Shown: positions 8,963-17,835 of the stretch, piece by piece | How the letters are laid out: every line of letters begins with the position of its first letter | How positions within the stretch are numbered: position 1 is the first letter of the stretch | Source: Anaerocolumna sp. MB42-C2 | Lineage (GTDB): Bacteria; Bacillota; Clostridia; Lachnospirales; Lachnospiraceae | Reading direction: 5' to 3' | Assembly (NCBI RefSeq): GCF_030913705.1 | Contig: NZ_CP133190.1 | Coordinates: forward strand, 6,163,501 to 6,227,500 | Length of the DNA: 64,000 nucleotides | Notes under the pieces: generated by a model | What the model was told of the DNA's origin: nothing | The model's database searches: none | What the model saw: the letters and a program-made list of their open reading frames with translations, nothing else | Translations under genes and position numbers: made by a program

Positions 8963-11107
8963 ATGGATAAAGTGATTTTGGACGAAAAAAAGAAAATATT
9001 ATTAGATTTTATAAATAGTAAAGAATATCATCCTTTAAAATTTAAAGAAATAGCCAGTATTTTACAGGTACCTCGGGATGAAAAACAGGATTTAAGGGAA
9101 GTGTTAACTGCACTGCAGGCTGATGGGAAGATTGAGCAGGACACCCAGGGCAGATATAAATTAGCTGATGCGAATACCAAAACCGGAATTTTTTCCGGTA
9201 CCCAAAGGGGGTTTGGATTTGTAATTATCGAAGGGGAAGAGGAAGATATTTTTATCCCGGAGAATGCTACGAAAGGCGCACTTCATAATGATAAGGTAAT
9301 GGTCAGTATTAAAGAAAGCAGAACGGGAAAACGAAAAGAAGGAGAAATCCTGCGGATTCTCGAAAGAAGTTTTACTACAATTGTAGGTACATTTGAAAAG
9401 AGCAAGAATTATGGTTTTGTAATACCTGATAATCAAAAGTTCGGTAAGGATATCTTTATTCCGAAGGAGCATACAAAAGGAGCTGTAAATGGACACAAGG
9501 TAGTAGTTAAACTTACGGATTACGGCGGACAGGATAAAAACCCCGAAGGAAAAGTAATAGAAATCTTAGGTCATATGAATGACCCCGGAGTAGATATTAT
9601 TTCGGTAATCATGGCGTATAATCTGCCTATGGAATTTCCTGAGGAGGTTATGAATCAGGTAGAAGCTGTTCCCGATGAAATTTCCGGTGAGGATATTACT
9701 GGCAGAAAAGATATCAGGGAACTGCAGACGGTTACCATTGATGGGGAAGATGCTAAAGATCTGGATGATGCTATAACAATTTCTAAAGATAACAATCTGT
9801 ATCATCTTGGTGTACACATTGCGGATGTTACCAATTATGTAACTGAAAATTCACCTCTGGATAAAGAAGCCGTTAAAAGAGGCACCAGTGTATATTTAGT
9901 TGACCGTGTTATCCCTATGCTGCCTCACAAGTTGTCTAACGGAATCTGTTCCCTGAATGCAGGTACGGACAGACTTGCTTTAAGCTGCTTTATGGACATA
10001 GATAACAACGGTAATGTAATAGGACATGAAATAGCCGAAACTGTTCTTAAAGTAGATCGAAGAATGACATATACCAGTGTGAAGAAGATTCTTGAAGATC
10101 ATGATGAAGAAGAGATAGAACAATATAAAGAATTTGTCCCTATGTTTGATTTAATGGCAGAACTTGCAGATATACTTAGAGAAAAGAGACGCAAACGGGG
10201 TTCTATTGATTTTGATTTTCCGGAGAGTAAGATTCGACTGGATGAGAACGGTCATCCGATTGAAATAAAACCTTATGAAAGAAACAAGGCTACTAAAATT
10301 ATCGAAGATTTTATGCTTATAGCAAATGAAACCGTAGCGGAGGATTTCTTCTGGCAGGAGATACCTTTTGTATATAGAAGTCATGAAAATCCGGATTCTG
10401 ATAAAATAAAGCAATTAGGCATTTTTATTAATAATTTCGGCTACAGTATTAAAATCAGCCAGGATGAGATTCATCCCAAAGAATTACAGAAATTATTGTT
10501 AAAAATTGACAATACACCGGAGGAAGCCTTAATCAGCCGTCTGACCCTGCGTTCCATGAAACGCGCAAAATATACCTCTACCAGTGATGGGCACTTCGGG
10601 TTAGCGACTAAGTATTACTGCCATTTTACTTCTCCTATCAGGCGATATCCGGATCTCCAGATTCATCGAATTATTAAGGAGAATTTACGCGGTAGCTTAA
10701 ATGAGAAACGGCTTAAGCATTATCATAAAATTTTACCGGATGTAGCAATGCAGGCAAGTATTACCGAACGGCGGGCAGACGATGCGGAACGGGAAGTAGA
10801 TAAATTAAAAAAAGTAGAGTATATGAGTGATCATATTGGTGAAACTTTTGAAGGGGTAATATCAGGAATAACAAATTGGGGATTATATGTGGAATTACCT
10901 AATACGGTAGAGGGTATGGTTCGTGTGTCAGAAATGACGGATGATTATTATATTTATGATGAAGAGCATTATACGATGATGGGTGAGCATACAAGAAAGA
11001 CCTATAAGCTGGGGGAAAAGGTCTTAGTGGAGGTAGTAGCAGCCGACAAACTGCTGCGGACCATCGATTTTGCATTTGTGGACGAAAAGCCTGAAGAAGA
11101 TCAGTAA
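8963..11107 (+). CDS. rnr: Ribonuclease R
   Basis: A 714-residue 3'-to-5' exoribonuclease that degrades structured RNA and takes part in tmRNA-linked quality control. In order: an N-terminal winged helix, cold-shock domains (IFSGTQRGFGFVIIEGEEED and a second copy), the RNB catalytic core and a C-terminal S1 domain (GVISGITNWGLYVELPNTVE). The core carries the acidic cluster DGEDAKDLDDAI. The start is ATG 8963, four bases after GGAGG; a GTG at 8936 would add only nine residues with no better ribosome site. smpB follows 20 bases later and ssrA lies about 7 kb away, a classical functional grouping. Confidence 0.95.
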   Translation: MDKVILDEKKKILLDFINSKEYHPLKFKEIASILQVPRDEKQDLREVLTALQADGKIEQDTQGRYKLADANTKTGIFSGTQRGFGFVIIEGEEEDIFIPENATKGALHNDKVMVSIKESRTGKRKEGEILRILERSFTTIVGTFEKSKNYGFVIPDNQKFGKDIFIPKEHTKGAVNGHKVVVKLTDYGGQDKNPEGKVIEILGHMNDPGVDIISVIMAYNLPMEFPEEVMNQVEAVPDEISGEDITGRKDIRELQTVTIDGEDAKDLDDAITISKDNNLYHLGVHIADVTNYVTENSPLDKEAVKRGTSVYLVDRVIPMLPHKLSNGICSLNAGTDRLALSCFMDIDNNGNVIGHEIAETVLKVDRRMTYTSVKKILEDHDEEEIEQYKEFVPMFDLMAELADILREKRRKRGSIDFDFPESKIRLDENGHPIEIKPYERNKATKIIEDFMLIANETVAEDFFWQEIPFVYRSHENPDSDKIKQLGIFINNFGYSIKISQDEIHPKELQKLLLKIDNTPEEALISRLTLRSMKRAKYTSTSDGHFGLATKYYCHFTSPIRRYPDLQIHRIIKENLRGSLNEKRLKHYHKILPDVAMQASITERRADDAEREVDKLKKVEYMSDHIGETFEGVISGITNWGLYVELPNTVEGMVRVSEMTDDYYIYDEEHYTMMGEHTRKTYKLGEKVLVEVVAADKLLRTIDFAFVDEKPEEDQ

Positions 11108-11127
11108 AGGAAGTTTTGGGAGGATTT

Positions 11128-11595
11128 ATGTCTAAAGAAAGTATTAAAATGATTGCTAACAATAAAAAGGCGAGATTTGATTATTTTATCGAAGATACCT
11201 TTGAGGCCGGTATTGTACTTCACGGCACAGAGGTTAAATCTTTACGAATGGGTAAATGCAGTGTTAAGGAGTCTTTTATTCGAATTGAGAATGGAGAGGT
11301 TTATATCTATAGCATGCATATCAGCCCTTACGAGAAAGGAAATATATTTAATAAAGATCCCTTGCGTATTAAGAAATTATTATTGCATCATTATGAAATT
11401 AATAAAATTATGGGCAAAGTGGCACAGAAAGGTTATACGGTTGTACCACTTACCGTATACTTAAAAGGCAGTCTGGTCAAAGTTGAAATTGGTTTAGCCA
11501 GAGGTAAAAAGCTATATGATAAACGGGAAGACATAGCGAAAAAGGACCAAAGAAGAGAAGCAGAGAAAGACTTTAAAGTGAAAAATTTATATTAA
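11128..11595 (+). CDS. smpB: SsrA-binding protein SmpB
   Basis: A 155-residue partner of tmRNA in rescue of stalled ribosomes. Hallmarks are KARFDYFIEDTFEAGIVLHG, TEVKSLRMGKCSVKESF and the basic tail ending KKDQRREAEKDFKVK. The start is ATG 11128, preceded by GGGAGG. It lies 20 bases after rnr in the same operon; the tmRNA gene is at 18487-18830 on the other strand. Confidence 0.97.
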   Translation: MSKESIKMIANNKKARFDYFIEDTFEAGIVLHGTEVKSLRMGKCSVKESFIRIENGEVYIYSMHISPYEKGNIFNKDPLRIKKLLLHHYEINKIMGKVAQKGYTVVPLTVYLKGSLVKVEIGLARGKKLYDKREDIAKKDQRREAEKDFKVKNLY

Positions 11596-11652
11596 TTAAT
11601 GGTAAACGCTGGGTCCTTAGTATAATAAGTATTATTTAATAACTGCAATATG

Positions 11653-11751
11653 AAAGATAGTCTCTGTATTATGAACCGATCCCTGTAGGTTAGATTTGGA
11701 AATCTTACTTATTGGGATCATTCACGCTCACAATCAGCAGACTATCTTTTT
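11653..11751 (+). ncRNA. Structured RNA candidate or elaborate terminator
   Basis: A perfect 11-bp outer stem, AAAGATAGTCT (11653-11663) with AGACTATCTTT (11739-11749), closes a nested structure. Inside it, GATCCC (11678-11683) pairs with GGGATC (11714-11719), and within that AGATTT pairs with AAATCT around a GG-centred loop. The outer stem merges into a five-T run, as in an intrinsic terminator. It lies 57 bases after smpB. Simple terminators do not need large internal loops of about 14 and 19 bases, so an independent or processed small RNA is possible. Confidence 0.45.
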
Positions 11752-11758
11752 ACATACT

Positions 11759-12088
11759 TCAGATTATATGAGCAGATACGGCTATTGTAGGGCCTGCACT
11801 TAAAAATATAATTCTAAAGTTTTTATTGAGTAAATTATCTAAAGTACAACCGTATTTTTTAACCACAAGCTCTGTAGCTCCGTATTGTCCGTAATCATAA
11901 TAGCATACTTTTATACCGTCTATAAACGGGTTTTGTTCATTGCCAAAACAGATTTTTAAGCATTCAAATCGTTTCAGGCAGAATTCTTCAACCCGGTAAA
12001 CGCATCCTATTCTATCACCTGCTCTCACAGAAATAATAATATTTAAATTCGAGCAGGAATTATTTACGAATTCCCTTACTCCGTCCAT
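11759..12088 (-). CDS. Hypothetical protein, 109 residues
   Basis: The gene starts at ATG 12088 with TTGGAGGAATTAG just ahead, a strong ribosome site. The product is compact, with no membrane segment or signal peptide, and has a mixed strand-rich pattern (LNIIISVRAGDRIGCVYRVE) with five cysteines. It resembles no family I can name. It ends immediately beside the structured RNA candidate and is transcribed toward it. The neighbouring minus-strand gene 12239-12802 is also an orphan. Confidence 0.6.
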   Translation of the reverse strand: MDGVREFVNNSCSNLNIIISVRAGDRIGCVYRVEEFCLKRFECLKICFGNEQNPFIDGIKVCYYDYGQYGATELVVKKYGCTLDNLLNKNFRIIFLSAGPTIAVSAHII

Positions 12089-12238
12089 CTAATTCCTCCA
12101 ATATAACCATTATAACTAACCAGAAATTGTGATTTGATTTCTGATAAAAGATGGTGACTAACGCCGTGTTTCCGAAAACAGGAACAAAATCTTTACTGCT
12201 ATAATATTATATGTCTGCTTCTGGGAAGAGTGATGGAA

Positions 12239-12802
12239 TTACTGTTGCGGGTATAGTTGATTTAAGATGCCATTCCAGAAATAATCGGCAATCATTAAAG
12301 AGTGATATTCAATAAAATTATATTCATACACATCAGATGCATATTGCTTATATTTTCTTTTTTGTGCCTCATATATAGTCATATCTAAGTGGTTATAGAA
12401 TAAATTCTGCAATACCTGTTTATTCCAATAAGGATTTAACTGTGAAAGGAATAAACTGATTTGGTCTGCATTCGATTTCCAATTGGATTCGGCAGTATCA
12501 ATAGGCTGTTCTGCACTGATTTCATCTATTATCTGTATCGTTAGTGCTATCTGACTTCTTAATAAATTCTCAAATTCCAGTGCAAAATTACTGCCATAAT
12601 AAATGCGTAAAACATTATATAAATCGATCGGCACCTCATAAAGCCTGTTTGTTACCACATCTAAATCATCTAAATCAGCCATTCTGCTTACGATATAGAA
12701 TCTGCTCCATACAGAATATTGGCTCCAAAGCTGTCTTAATATATTACGAAGGTCTGCCGAAGAATAATAACCGGAGGTAGTGTTGTTGGTTTCGTCCATC
12801 AT
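12239..12802 (-). CDS. Hypothetical protein, 187 residues, aromatic-rich and helical
   Basis: It starts at ATG 12802 after AAAGGATTCC. The sequence looks all-helical, soluble and unusually rich in Tyr, Trp, Asn and Gln, for example DLRNILRQLWSQYSVWSRFY and a C-terminal YFWNGILNQLYPQQ. No signal peptide, membrane helix or catalytic motif is seen. It is divergent from the small plus-strand gene at 12945. The Tyr/Gln-rich, low-charge composition recalls small sporulation or coat-associated proteins of clostridia, but that is only an impression. Confidence 0.6.
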   Translation of the reverse strand: MMDETNNTTSGYYSSADLRNILRQLWSQYSVWSRFYIVSRMADLDDLDVVTNRLYEVPIDLYNVLRIYYGSNFALEFENLLRSQIALTIQIIDEISAEQPIDTAESNWKSNADQISLFLSQLNPYWNKQVLQNLFYNHLDMTIYEAQKRKYKQYASDVYEYNFIEYHSLMIADYFWNGILNQLYPQQ

Positions 12803-12944
12803 GGAATCCTTTTAATACTTATTTAATAACATATGAAAAAGATTATTTAATCGTGCATGTATAATAATTTTTTTTGGATAGGCATTTTTTGAAAATATGT
12901 GCATATATTAATACAATACTATAAAATAGATTGGATTGAGGTTA

Positions 12945-13196
12945 ATGGGACGCAGTATGTCATATGCAGAATATAAAAAAATAATCAGTGATGCTGTGAG
13001 AGAGTATTGCAATAATGGCGGTTCTCTCTTAAATATAGCGCTTAACAATATTAGAAAAGAATATATTTATGATTTTGACTTTATATATCCGGAGGATACG
13101 AAAAAAAATTTAATAGACAAAGCACATCAGGCTATGCAGAAAGGAAAAGACTTACCTGAGGGAATTCGATTAACAAAAGTTATATTTCGTAATTAG
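12945..13196 (+). CDS. Hypothetical protein, about 83 residues
   Basis: This small soluble protein begins MGRSMSYAEYKKIISDAVRE. ATG 12945, TTG 12936 and ATG 12957 are all possible starts. GATTGAGG lies close upstream but its spacing to 12945 is short, so the start is uncertain. The product is helical with an acidic-aromatic centre (YIYDFDFIYPEDTKK). It shows no transmembrane segment and no recognised domain. It is divergent from 12239-12802. Confidence 0.5.
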   Translation: MGRSMSYAEYKKIISDAVREYCNNGGSLLNIALNNIRKEYIYDFDFIYPEDTKKNLIDKAHQAMQKGKDLPEGIRLTKVIFRN

Positions 13197-13665
13197 ATGG
13201 GATAGACTCATATAAGCTGTGAAGCAGATAGTACATAAAAAATATGGAATCAGAGATATAGTTTTGATTCTATTGTTAAATTAATACGGTATTTTGTACG
13301 ATTCCTGTTTTACGTGTCTTAGTGGTTTGTTTATAAGTGTGAGGGCAATCAAAGATAGTATGTATAAAAATAGGAGGAGCCAGCAGTTATTCTGCTGGCT
13401 TTATGAAAAAAAATTATATTAACAAGGTGCGGAAACTTGTTATTTTTATGCTTTTATTATAATGTTCATATATGTATAGAGTTTGAATGTTTCATTAATA
13501 TAATGTGAATAATTATGAAAGTATTTTTTTTACATTTGCATTAATATTATAAAGGGTGAATTTTCAAATTAATAGGAAGAATTGATGATGTAATTAAATT
13601 GTATGGCAAGTTATAATATATTTAACACTTTAACGATTCAAATGATAAAGCAAAGGAGAAAGGAT
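13197..13665 (+). other. 469-base gap with one hairpin
   Basis: No credible gene is seen. The only clear structure is AGCCAGCAG (13378-13386) pairing with CTGCTGGCT (13392-13400) around a TTATT loop. It has only a weak T tract and could end transcription from the small gene upstream. The rest is AT-rich leader for the gene at 13666. Confidence 0.5.
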
Positions 13666-13833
13666 ATGAAAAAGATAAGTGTTTATGTATTAGAACAAAC
13701 AGATGGAGCGGCTGACCAGATTTTAAAGGCTCCATATGAAAAGTTAGCTACCTGGTTATGGGATCATAATTTAGAAGTAGTAAATATTCGTTGTGAGGAA
13801 GTAGAAGAGGAAGAAGCTATAAAAACGAAATAA
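13666..13833 (+). CDS. Small hypothetical protein, 55 residues
   Basis: It starts at ATG 13666, a few bases after AGGAGAAAGG, which is better placed than an upstream in-frame ATG at 13603. The product (MKKISVYVLEQTDGAADQIL at its start) has a strand-helix-strand look with a conserved-looking centre, LATWLWDHNLEVVNIRCEEV, and an acidic tail. No known family is assigned. A strong terminator follows at 13847. Confidence 0.6.
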   Translation: MKKISVYVLEQTDGAADQILKAPYEKLATWLWDHNLEVVNIRCEEVEEEEAIKTK

Positions 13834-13846
13834 TAAGAAAAACGTA

Positions 13847-13890
13847 AAAAAGTGCTCTAAACCTTAAATAAAAGGTCTTGAGCACTTTTT
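13847..13890. terminator. Bidirectional intrinsic terminator
   Basis: AAAAAGTGCTC (13847-13857) pairs with GAGCACTTTTT (13880-13890), and ACCTT pairs with AAGGT inside. A and T tracts flank both sides. It separates the plus-strand gene ending at 13833 from the minus-strand EFR1 gene ending at 13908. Confidence 0.85.
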
Positions 13891-13907
13891 ATTCGTTGCT
13901 TTCCAAA

Positions 13908-14705
13908 TTAGTCGTTTTGAGGATATAACTTCCTATCTGAAATGATTTCTGTTACATTGATATGTGGATTGTGATATTTTTTCCGTTTCCGTGTAAATTT
14001 AGGAAAATTGATTGCCTGTTTAGGACAGAAAGAAATACAGGCCATACACTGATTGCATTGATGTAGAAACGTTGGCTTGCCATTTTCAAAATTAATATTA
14101 TGGCAGGGGCAGACCTTTGCACACAGACCGCAGGAAATACAGTCATCCCATACAGAAAAGTATTTGTCGTTTGACGGGCAATGATCAATAAACTTCTGCA
14201 TCTTCCGCGGTGCAAGCCACCGTGTTATCGCATTGGCGTGAGGAGGATTCTGCAGCTTTTTTTCAATAATCTCCTGTGCAATAGAAGCAAGCTGTATTTC
14301 TGTTTTGGGAACGCGTTTTTTAGGATCAGGAAAGGGTGGATACATAGCCACATAATTGGCAACACAGTACACCTTCTCTCCATAAGAAAGTGTACAATTC
14401 TTTTCTTTCAGAAGTTCCATTAGTTTATCCTGACAACCTCCGTTGATCATCCCTGGTGTAGAGACCGCAAAAATGTATGCTTTCGGGTTCAACTTTACCT
14501 GCTCTACAAAATGGATTGCATACTCTGGCATCGTCCAGTGATACACAGGGTAAACAAAACCAATCCTTTCAGCGTTCGTTGAAGGAACATCCTTTGGATT
14601 ACATCGCATGGAAATAATTTCTGTATCACCTAGTTGCTCGGCAATGATTTGTGCTGCGCGAAGACTGTTTCCTGTTCCTGTAAAATAGTAGATAATATTT
14701 TTCAT
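13908..14705 (-). CDS. EFR1-type flavodoxin-ferredoxin fusion
   Basis: The protein has 265 residues. The N-terminal flavodoxin-like domain begins IIYYFTGTGNSLRAA, with the FMN-phosphate loop TGTGNS at about residues 9-14. The C-terminal part holds two 4Fe-4S motifs, CISCGLCAKVCPC and CNQCMACISFCP. This is the EFR1 family of anaerobic electron carriers. It is divergent from a TetR-type regulator gene, and a paired GTGACATT-type site lies in the shared region, so the regulator probably controls it. Confidence 0.88.
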   Translation of the reverse strand: MKNIIYYFTGTGNSLRAAQIIAEQLGDTEIISMRCNPKDVPSTNAERIGFVYPVYHWTMPEYAIHFVEQVKLNPKAYIFAVSTPGMINGGCQDKLMELLKEKNCTLSYGEKVYCVANYVAMYPPFPDPKKRVPKTEIQLASIAQEIIEKKLQNPPHANAITRWLAPRKMQKFIDHCPSNDKYFSVWDDCISCGLCAKVCPCHNINFENGKPTFLHQCNQCMACISFCPKQAINFPKFTRKRKKYHNPHINVTEIISDRKLYPQND

Positions 14706-14734
14706 AAAGTTACCTCACAATTCCAAAATAATTC

Positions 14735-14839
14735 AAATGTCACACTTGTAACAGTTCGATAATTTTATTATAATGAGTCTGTAGCAATAATTCAAGATTT
14801 CAGAGTCAAGTGCCACATCGGTTTATTTTTGTGACATTT
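14735..14839 (+). promoter_or_regulatory. Shared control region of EFR1 and TetR-type genes
   Basis: An inverted repeat, AAATGTCACA (14735-14744) and TGTGACATTT (14830-14839), brackets a plus-strand promoter: TTGTAA (14746-14751), a 17-bp spacer and TATAAT (14769-14774). One arm touches the -35 and the other the leader just before the TetR ribosome site. Binding of the adjacent regulator here is inferred. Confidence 0.55.
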
Positions 14840-14851
14840 TAAGGAGTCAAC

Positions 14852-15406
14852 ATGAAAGATATACAAAATCCAATTGCTTTACGTTCCATTGAATGGTTGA
14901 CGAATGCTCTTTTGGAGCTGATGAATATCAAACCGTTTCAGGAAATCAGTATTTCAGAGATTGCGAAAAAAGCAGATTTGTCCCGTAGAACCTTTTATCG
15001 CTTTTTTTCTTCGAAAGAAGAAGTAATTTGCTTTCATCTGGAGACAATTTGGCGTACAGGAGCGCTACAGCTTTCCACTGACAAAGATCACAGCTATTTT
15101 CATACGATTCGTTGGTATCTGGAGCTTTGGTATGAGCATAAGGAACTGGCTCTTTTACTTTACCGCAACGATCTATTATCGCTTTTATTGCATGAGTTTA
15201 ACCATCTTTTTCAGGAAGTGTACCTGATGCGTAAAGGCAATTATCCTTTGGCTAAGCAATCAGAGGCAATGAAATATGCGCTTTCCTATAGTGTAGGAGG
15301 GCTTTTTAACATACTTTGGCAGTGGGCGGGCGAAGGGATGCAGAAATCACCTGAGGAAGTGGCCAATCTGCTGCTGATTGCCATCCGCTTACCCGATCAG
15401 GAGTAA
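14852..15406 (+). CDS. TetR/AcrR-family transcriptional regulator
   Basis: A 184-residue protein whose N-terminal helix-turn-helix reads ISISEIAKKADLSRRTFYRF, typical of TetR, followed by a helical ligand domain with several Trp residues (about 65-180). The ribosome site TAAGGAG precedes ATG 14852. It is divergent from the EFR1 gene across a 146-base region with an inverted repeat. It most likely represses itself and EFR1; the inducer is unknown. The C-terminal domain resembles TetR_C of Firmicutes dihydroxyacetone-kinase-type regulators. Confidence 0.85.
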   Translation: MKDIQNPIALRSIEWLTNALLELMNIKPFQEISISEIAKKADLSRRTFYRFFSSKEEVICFHLETIWRTGALQLSTDKDHSYFHTIRWYLELWYEHKELALLLYRNDLLSLLLHEFNHLFQEVYLMRKGNYPLAKQSEAMKYALSYSVGGLFNILWQWAGEGMQKSPEEVANLLLIAIRLPDQE

Positions 15407-15982
15407 TGTTTTGTTGGATACCTTTTTAAGGGTCTGACAGTTACAACAACTGCTTTTGCAACGTTGGTTGGTGGAAGTCCCTTATTGCTATAGAAATTGT
15501 TTCATGTTTATTATATTCTGACAATACATGTTATTGTGTGCTGTTTGTGCACATTTTAATGACACACATAAAAAGAAAAATTTCGCAATTCAGATTTTAT
15601 TTTAAGGTTTTTGTGTGCCACTCCGTAATTTAATATAAAATAGGCGAAAAAGTTTGTTGAAAATTACAATGAAAAACCTCGTGCATATGGGAAAGCATTG
15701 ATTTTACAACGTTTTTTTGATACTTCACGCTAATAAATATTTTATAGAAAAGTACATTAATAATGTTTCTGTTAAATAAAAGTGGAACATTGGAACAATA
15801 ATGATAAAAAATCACAAATACGATGTTTTTTTTCCATTTAAATAAAAAAGCGTACAACAAAAACAATCGCATACATTTTACAATGTGTGTTGGAATAAAA
15901 TTAGCATAGTTATATTTGACATATATTCACTGTGATTGTATTATGATTATATCAACAAATTTGAATTTGTGGAGGTAGATAT
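15407..15982. other. 576-base AT-rich gap ending in a promoter
   Basis: I see no gene or RNA here. A sigma-A promoter for the methyltransferase lies at its end: TTGACA (15916-15921), 17 bp, TATTAT (15939-15944). GGAGGTAG before ATG 15983 is the ribosome site. The length and low complexity suggest decayed accessory DNA. Confidence 0.6.
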
Positions 15983-16744
15983 ATGGAGTTTAGAAAGGTA
16001 TTTGACCTAATTCCGGATGAATTTGATAGATGGCGTCCCCAATACTGTCCTGAGGCTTTTGCTGACATAATTCGGTATGCAGATTTAAAACCAAGCAAAA
16101 AAGTGCTTGAAATCGGTCCAGGGACAGGACAGGCTACAAAACCGCTACTTATGACTGGCTGTGAATATGTTGGAATTGAGCTTGGCGAGCATTTATATGA
16201 CTTTGCCAAGAAAAAATTTGCTGACTATCCGAATTGTCATATGATCAATGGGGATTTCTGTACTTATGATTTTGCAGATGAAAAATATGATATGATTTTT
16301 TCGGCAGCCACAATTCAATGGATACCGGAAAATGTTGCATTTAGCCGGTCTTTTGATCTTCTAAAACAGGGTGGATGTCTAGTGATGATAGCAAATGTTG
16401 GGGATGATAATACTAGAAATTCTCCTGAATTGATTGCAGCAAAAAATACTGTATACGAAAAATATTTCGCTCCAGTAACACCGTATACTTGTAGAATTAA
16501 TAAACAAAATGTAGTTAACTACGGATTTGTTCCTATAGAAGTATCTGACTATGAATATGATACTGATATGACTGCAGATGAGTTTGTAAGTTTTACGATG
16601 ACCCATGCGGATCATATTACACTTTGTGAACCGAATCGCAGTTTGTTCATGGACGGACTAAGAAATGCCATTATAAACAATGGTGGTATATGGAAACGGC
16701 ATGATAGAGTAAATGTTGTAAAAACAAAGAAACCGATTCGTTAA
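15983..16744 (+). CDS. Class I SAM-dependent methyltransferase
   Basis: A 253-residue enzyme with a Rossmann-type SAM fold. Motif I is VLEIGPGTGQ (about residues 41-50), the acidic residue that contacts SAM lies in YVGIELGEHL, and post-I and motif II are visible (MINGDFCTYDF, DMIFSAATIQWIPE). Such stand-alone proteins methylate small molecules or macromolecules; the substrate is not deducible. It has its own promoter and lies among accessory genes next to hicAB, so recent transfer is possible. Confidence 0.85.
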   Translation: MEFRKVFDLIPDEFDRWRPQYCPEAFADIIRYADLKPSKKVLEIGPGTGQATKPLLMTGCEYVGIELGEHLYDFAKKKFADYPNCHMINGDFCTYDFADEKYDMIFSAATIQWIPENVAFSRSFDLLKQGGCLVMIANVGDDNTRNSPELIAAKNTVYEKYFAPVTPYTCRINKQNVVNYGFVPIEVSDYEYDTDMTADEFVSFTMTHADHITLCEPNRSLFMDGLRNAIINNGGIWKRHDRVNVVKTKKPIR

Positions 16745-17173
16745 ATTCCGATATGTCAGAATGAATAAAATCCAATACATACAAAAAAAGAGCACTCAAC
16801 AAGATGAAATTGTACACTTATTGTTAACTTGCGGTATGCTTGATTTCCTAACATTTATTTTATAATTGTCTTCAATCCACTTTTGAAATAGATTAAAAGT
16901 TAATTTCACTGTTTTTTTAAAAGTGCCTAGAACTTTTGTTGAAACAACTATACTAAAGACATTTCTAAATACAGCTATTATTGCGGTTGAACGGCAGGTC
17001 GTTTCTACCGCTTCGTATGGAGCTGAAAGGAACATCAATTTACTCCTGCCCATATCTGCCATAGACAGAGCCACGAAAGAAAGAATAGATTTCTACTTGG
17101 ATATGAAACAATATATAGTGTAAATAAAGGCTGTTATTAGACAGCCTTTACAATTGGATAATTACCTAATCAA
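16745..17173. other. 429-base gap, possible gene remnant
   Basis: Short frames exist on both strands (for example GTG 16923 to TAA 17123, plus), but none has a ribosome site or recognisable domain. A hairpin, AAAGGCTGT (17126-17134) with ACAGCCTTT (17141-17149), lies past the hicB stop and could terminate the minus-strand hicAB transcript. Confidence 0.4.
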
Positions 17174-17587
17174 TTAAGGTTTAGGTTGATCGTTTATTTC
17201 TAAATATTCCATTAAAGCATTCTGAAATAATTTAGAAAAATTCACATTGTTTGCATCACCCTCTGCAGCAAGCCATGCAGGAAGTGAGAGAGTTTTTTTA
17301 GTAAATTGATTTTTTACTTTATCTCTTATTGTTGGCATAAATACATCAATAAGAACAGGCAAATCACCATTATCTAAGTGAATAAGCTGAAGCGGTGTGG
17401 GTTCCGGTATTTCCTCATCATCCTGTTCCATTCCCCATAAATGTAAACCTAAAGCTTCTTTTGCATTTTTAAGAGCTTCTTCGGTAGTTAAAGCACATGG
17501 AAGACAGCCCGGCAAATCTTGAAAAGAGATGGAAATACCATCTTCTGCATAATGAAATGTCGCAATAAAACTATATCTGTTTTTCAA
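17174..17587 (-). CDS. hicB: HicB antitoxin
   Basis: A 137-residue protein of the type II HicAB system. The N-terminal half is the partly degraded RNase H-like HicB fold (ATFHYAEDGISISFQDLPGC), and TTEEALKNAKEALGLHLW follows in the typical place. The C-terminal half is likely the DNA-binding domain (SLPAWLAAEGDANNVNFSKL). It binds and neutralises HicA and represses the operon. It lies 25 bases after hicA on the minus strand. The operator is recognised at 17844-17887. Confidence 0.9.
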   Translation of the reverse strand: MKNRYSFIATFHYAEDGISISFQDLPGCLPCALTTEEALKNAKEALGLHLWGMEQDDEEIPEPTPLQLIHLDNGDLPVLIDVFMPTIRDKVKNQFTKKTLSLPAWLAAEGDANNVNFSKLFQNALMEYLEINDQPKP

Positions 17588-17612
17588 AATATGAACCTCC
17601 TTTAGTTGGGAG

Positions 17613-17810
17613 TTAAGAAAACTTAACTCCCGATTGTCTTTGAATATTTTTTAATGTTTCAATTGGTATATCCCTTACTGGATGTGTTACAGTAGTTCGT
17701 CCCTTTTTTGTTGGATGTTTAAATTGGTGATGGTCACCTACACAACCTACTTCATACCATCCATCTTCTATAAGTATTTTGATTACTTCTCTCGACGAGT
17801 AACTTTTCAT
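17613..17810 (-). CDS. hicA: HicA toxin
   Basis: This 65-residue mRNA interferase has a double-stranded-RNA-binding-like fold. The characteristic GDHHQFKHPTKKGRTTVTHP includes the catalytic His of the family. The toxin gene comes first, with hicB second, the usual order. The start at 17810 is preceded by AGAAGGAACACG on the coding strand. The promoter carries a palindrome within its spacer. As an accessory TA module next to ssrA, it may stabilise the surrounding island. Confidence 0.92.
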   Translation of the reverse strand: MKSYSSREVIKILIEDGWYEVGCVGDHHQFKHPTKKGRTTVTHPVRDIPIETLKNIQRQSGVKFS

Positions 17811-17835
17811 TCGTGTTCCTTCTTGTTATGCATAT

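Noticed and set aside
15407..15500. Extension of the TetR gene past its TAA
   Set aside because: The same frame stays open for about 28 codons, but the protein already has normal TetR length, so this is likely chance.
16923..17123. Possible 66-residue plus-strand gene beginning at GTG
   Set aside because: No ribosome site and no recognisable domain. The reverse strand is open too, as often happens by chance in AT-rich DNA.
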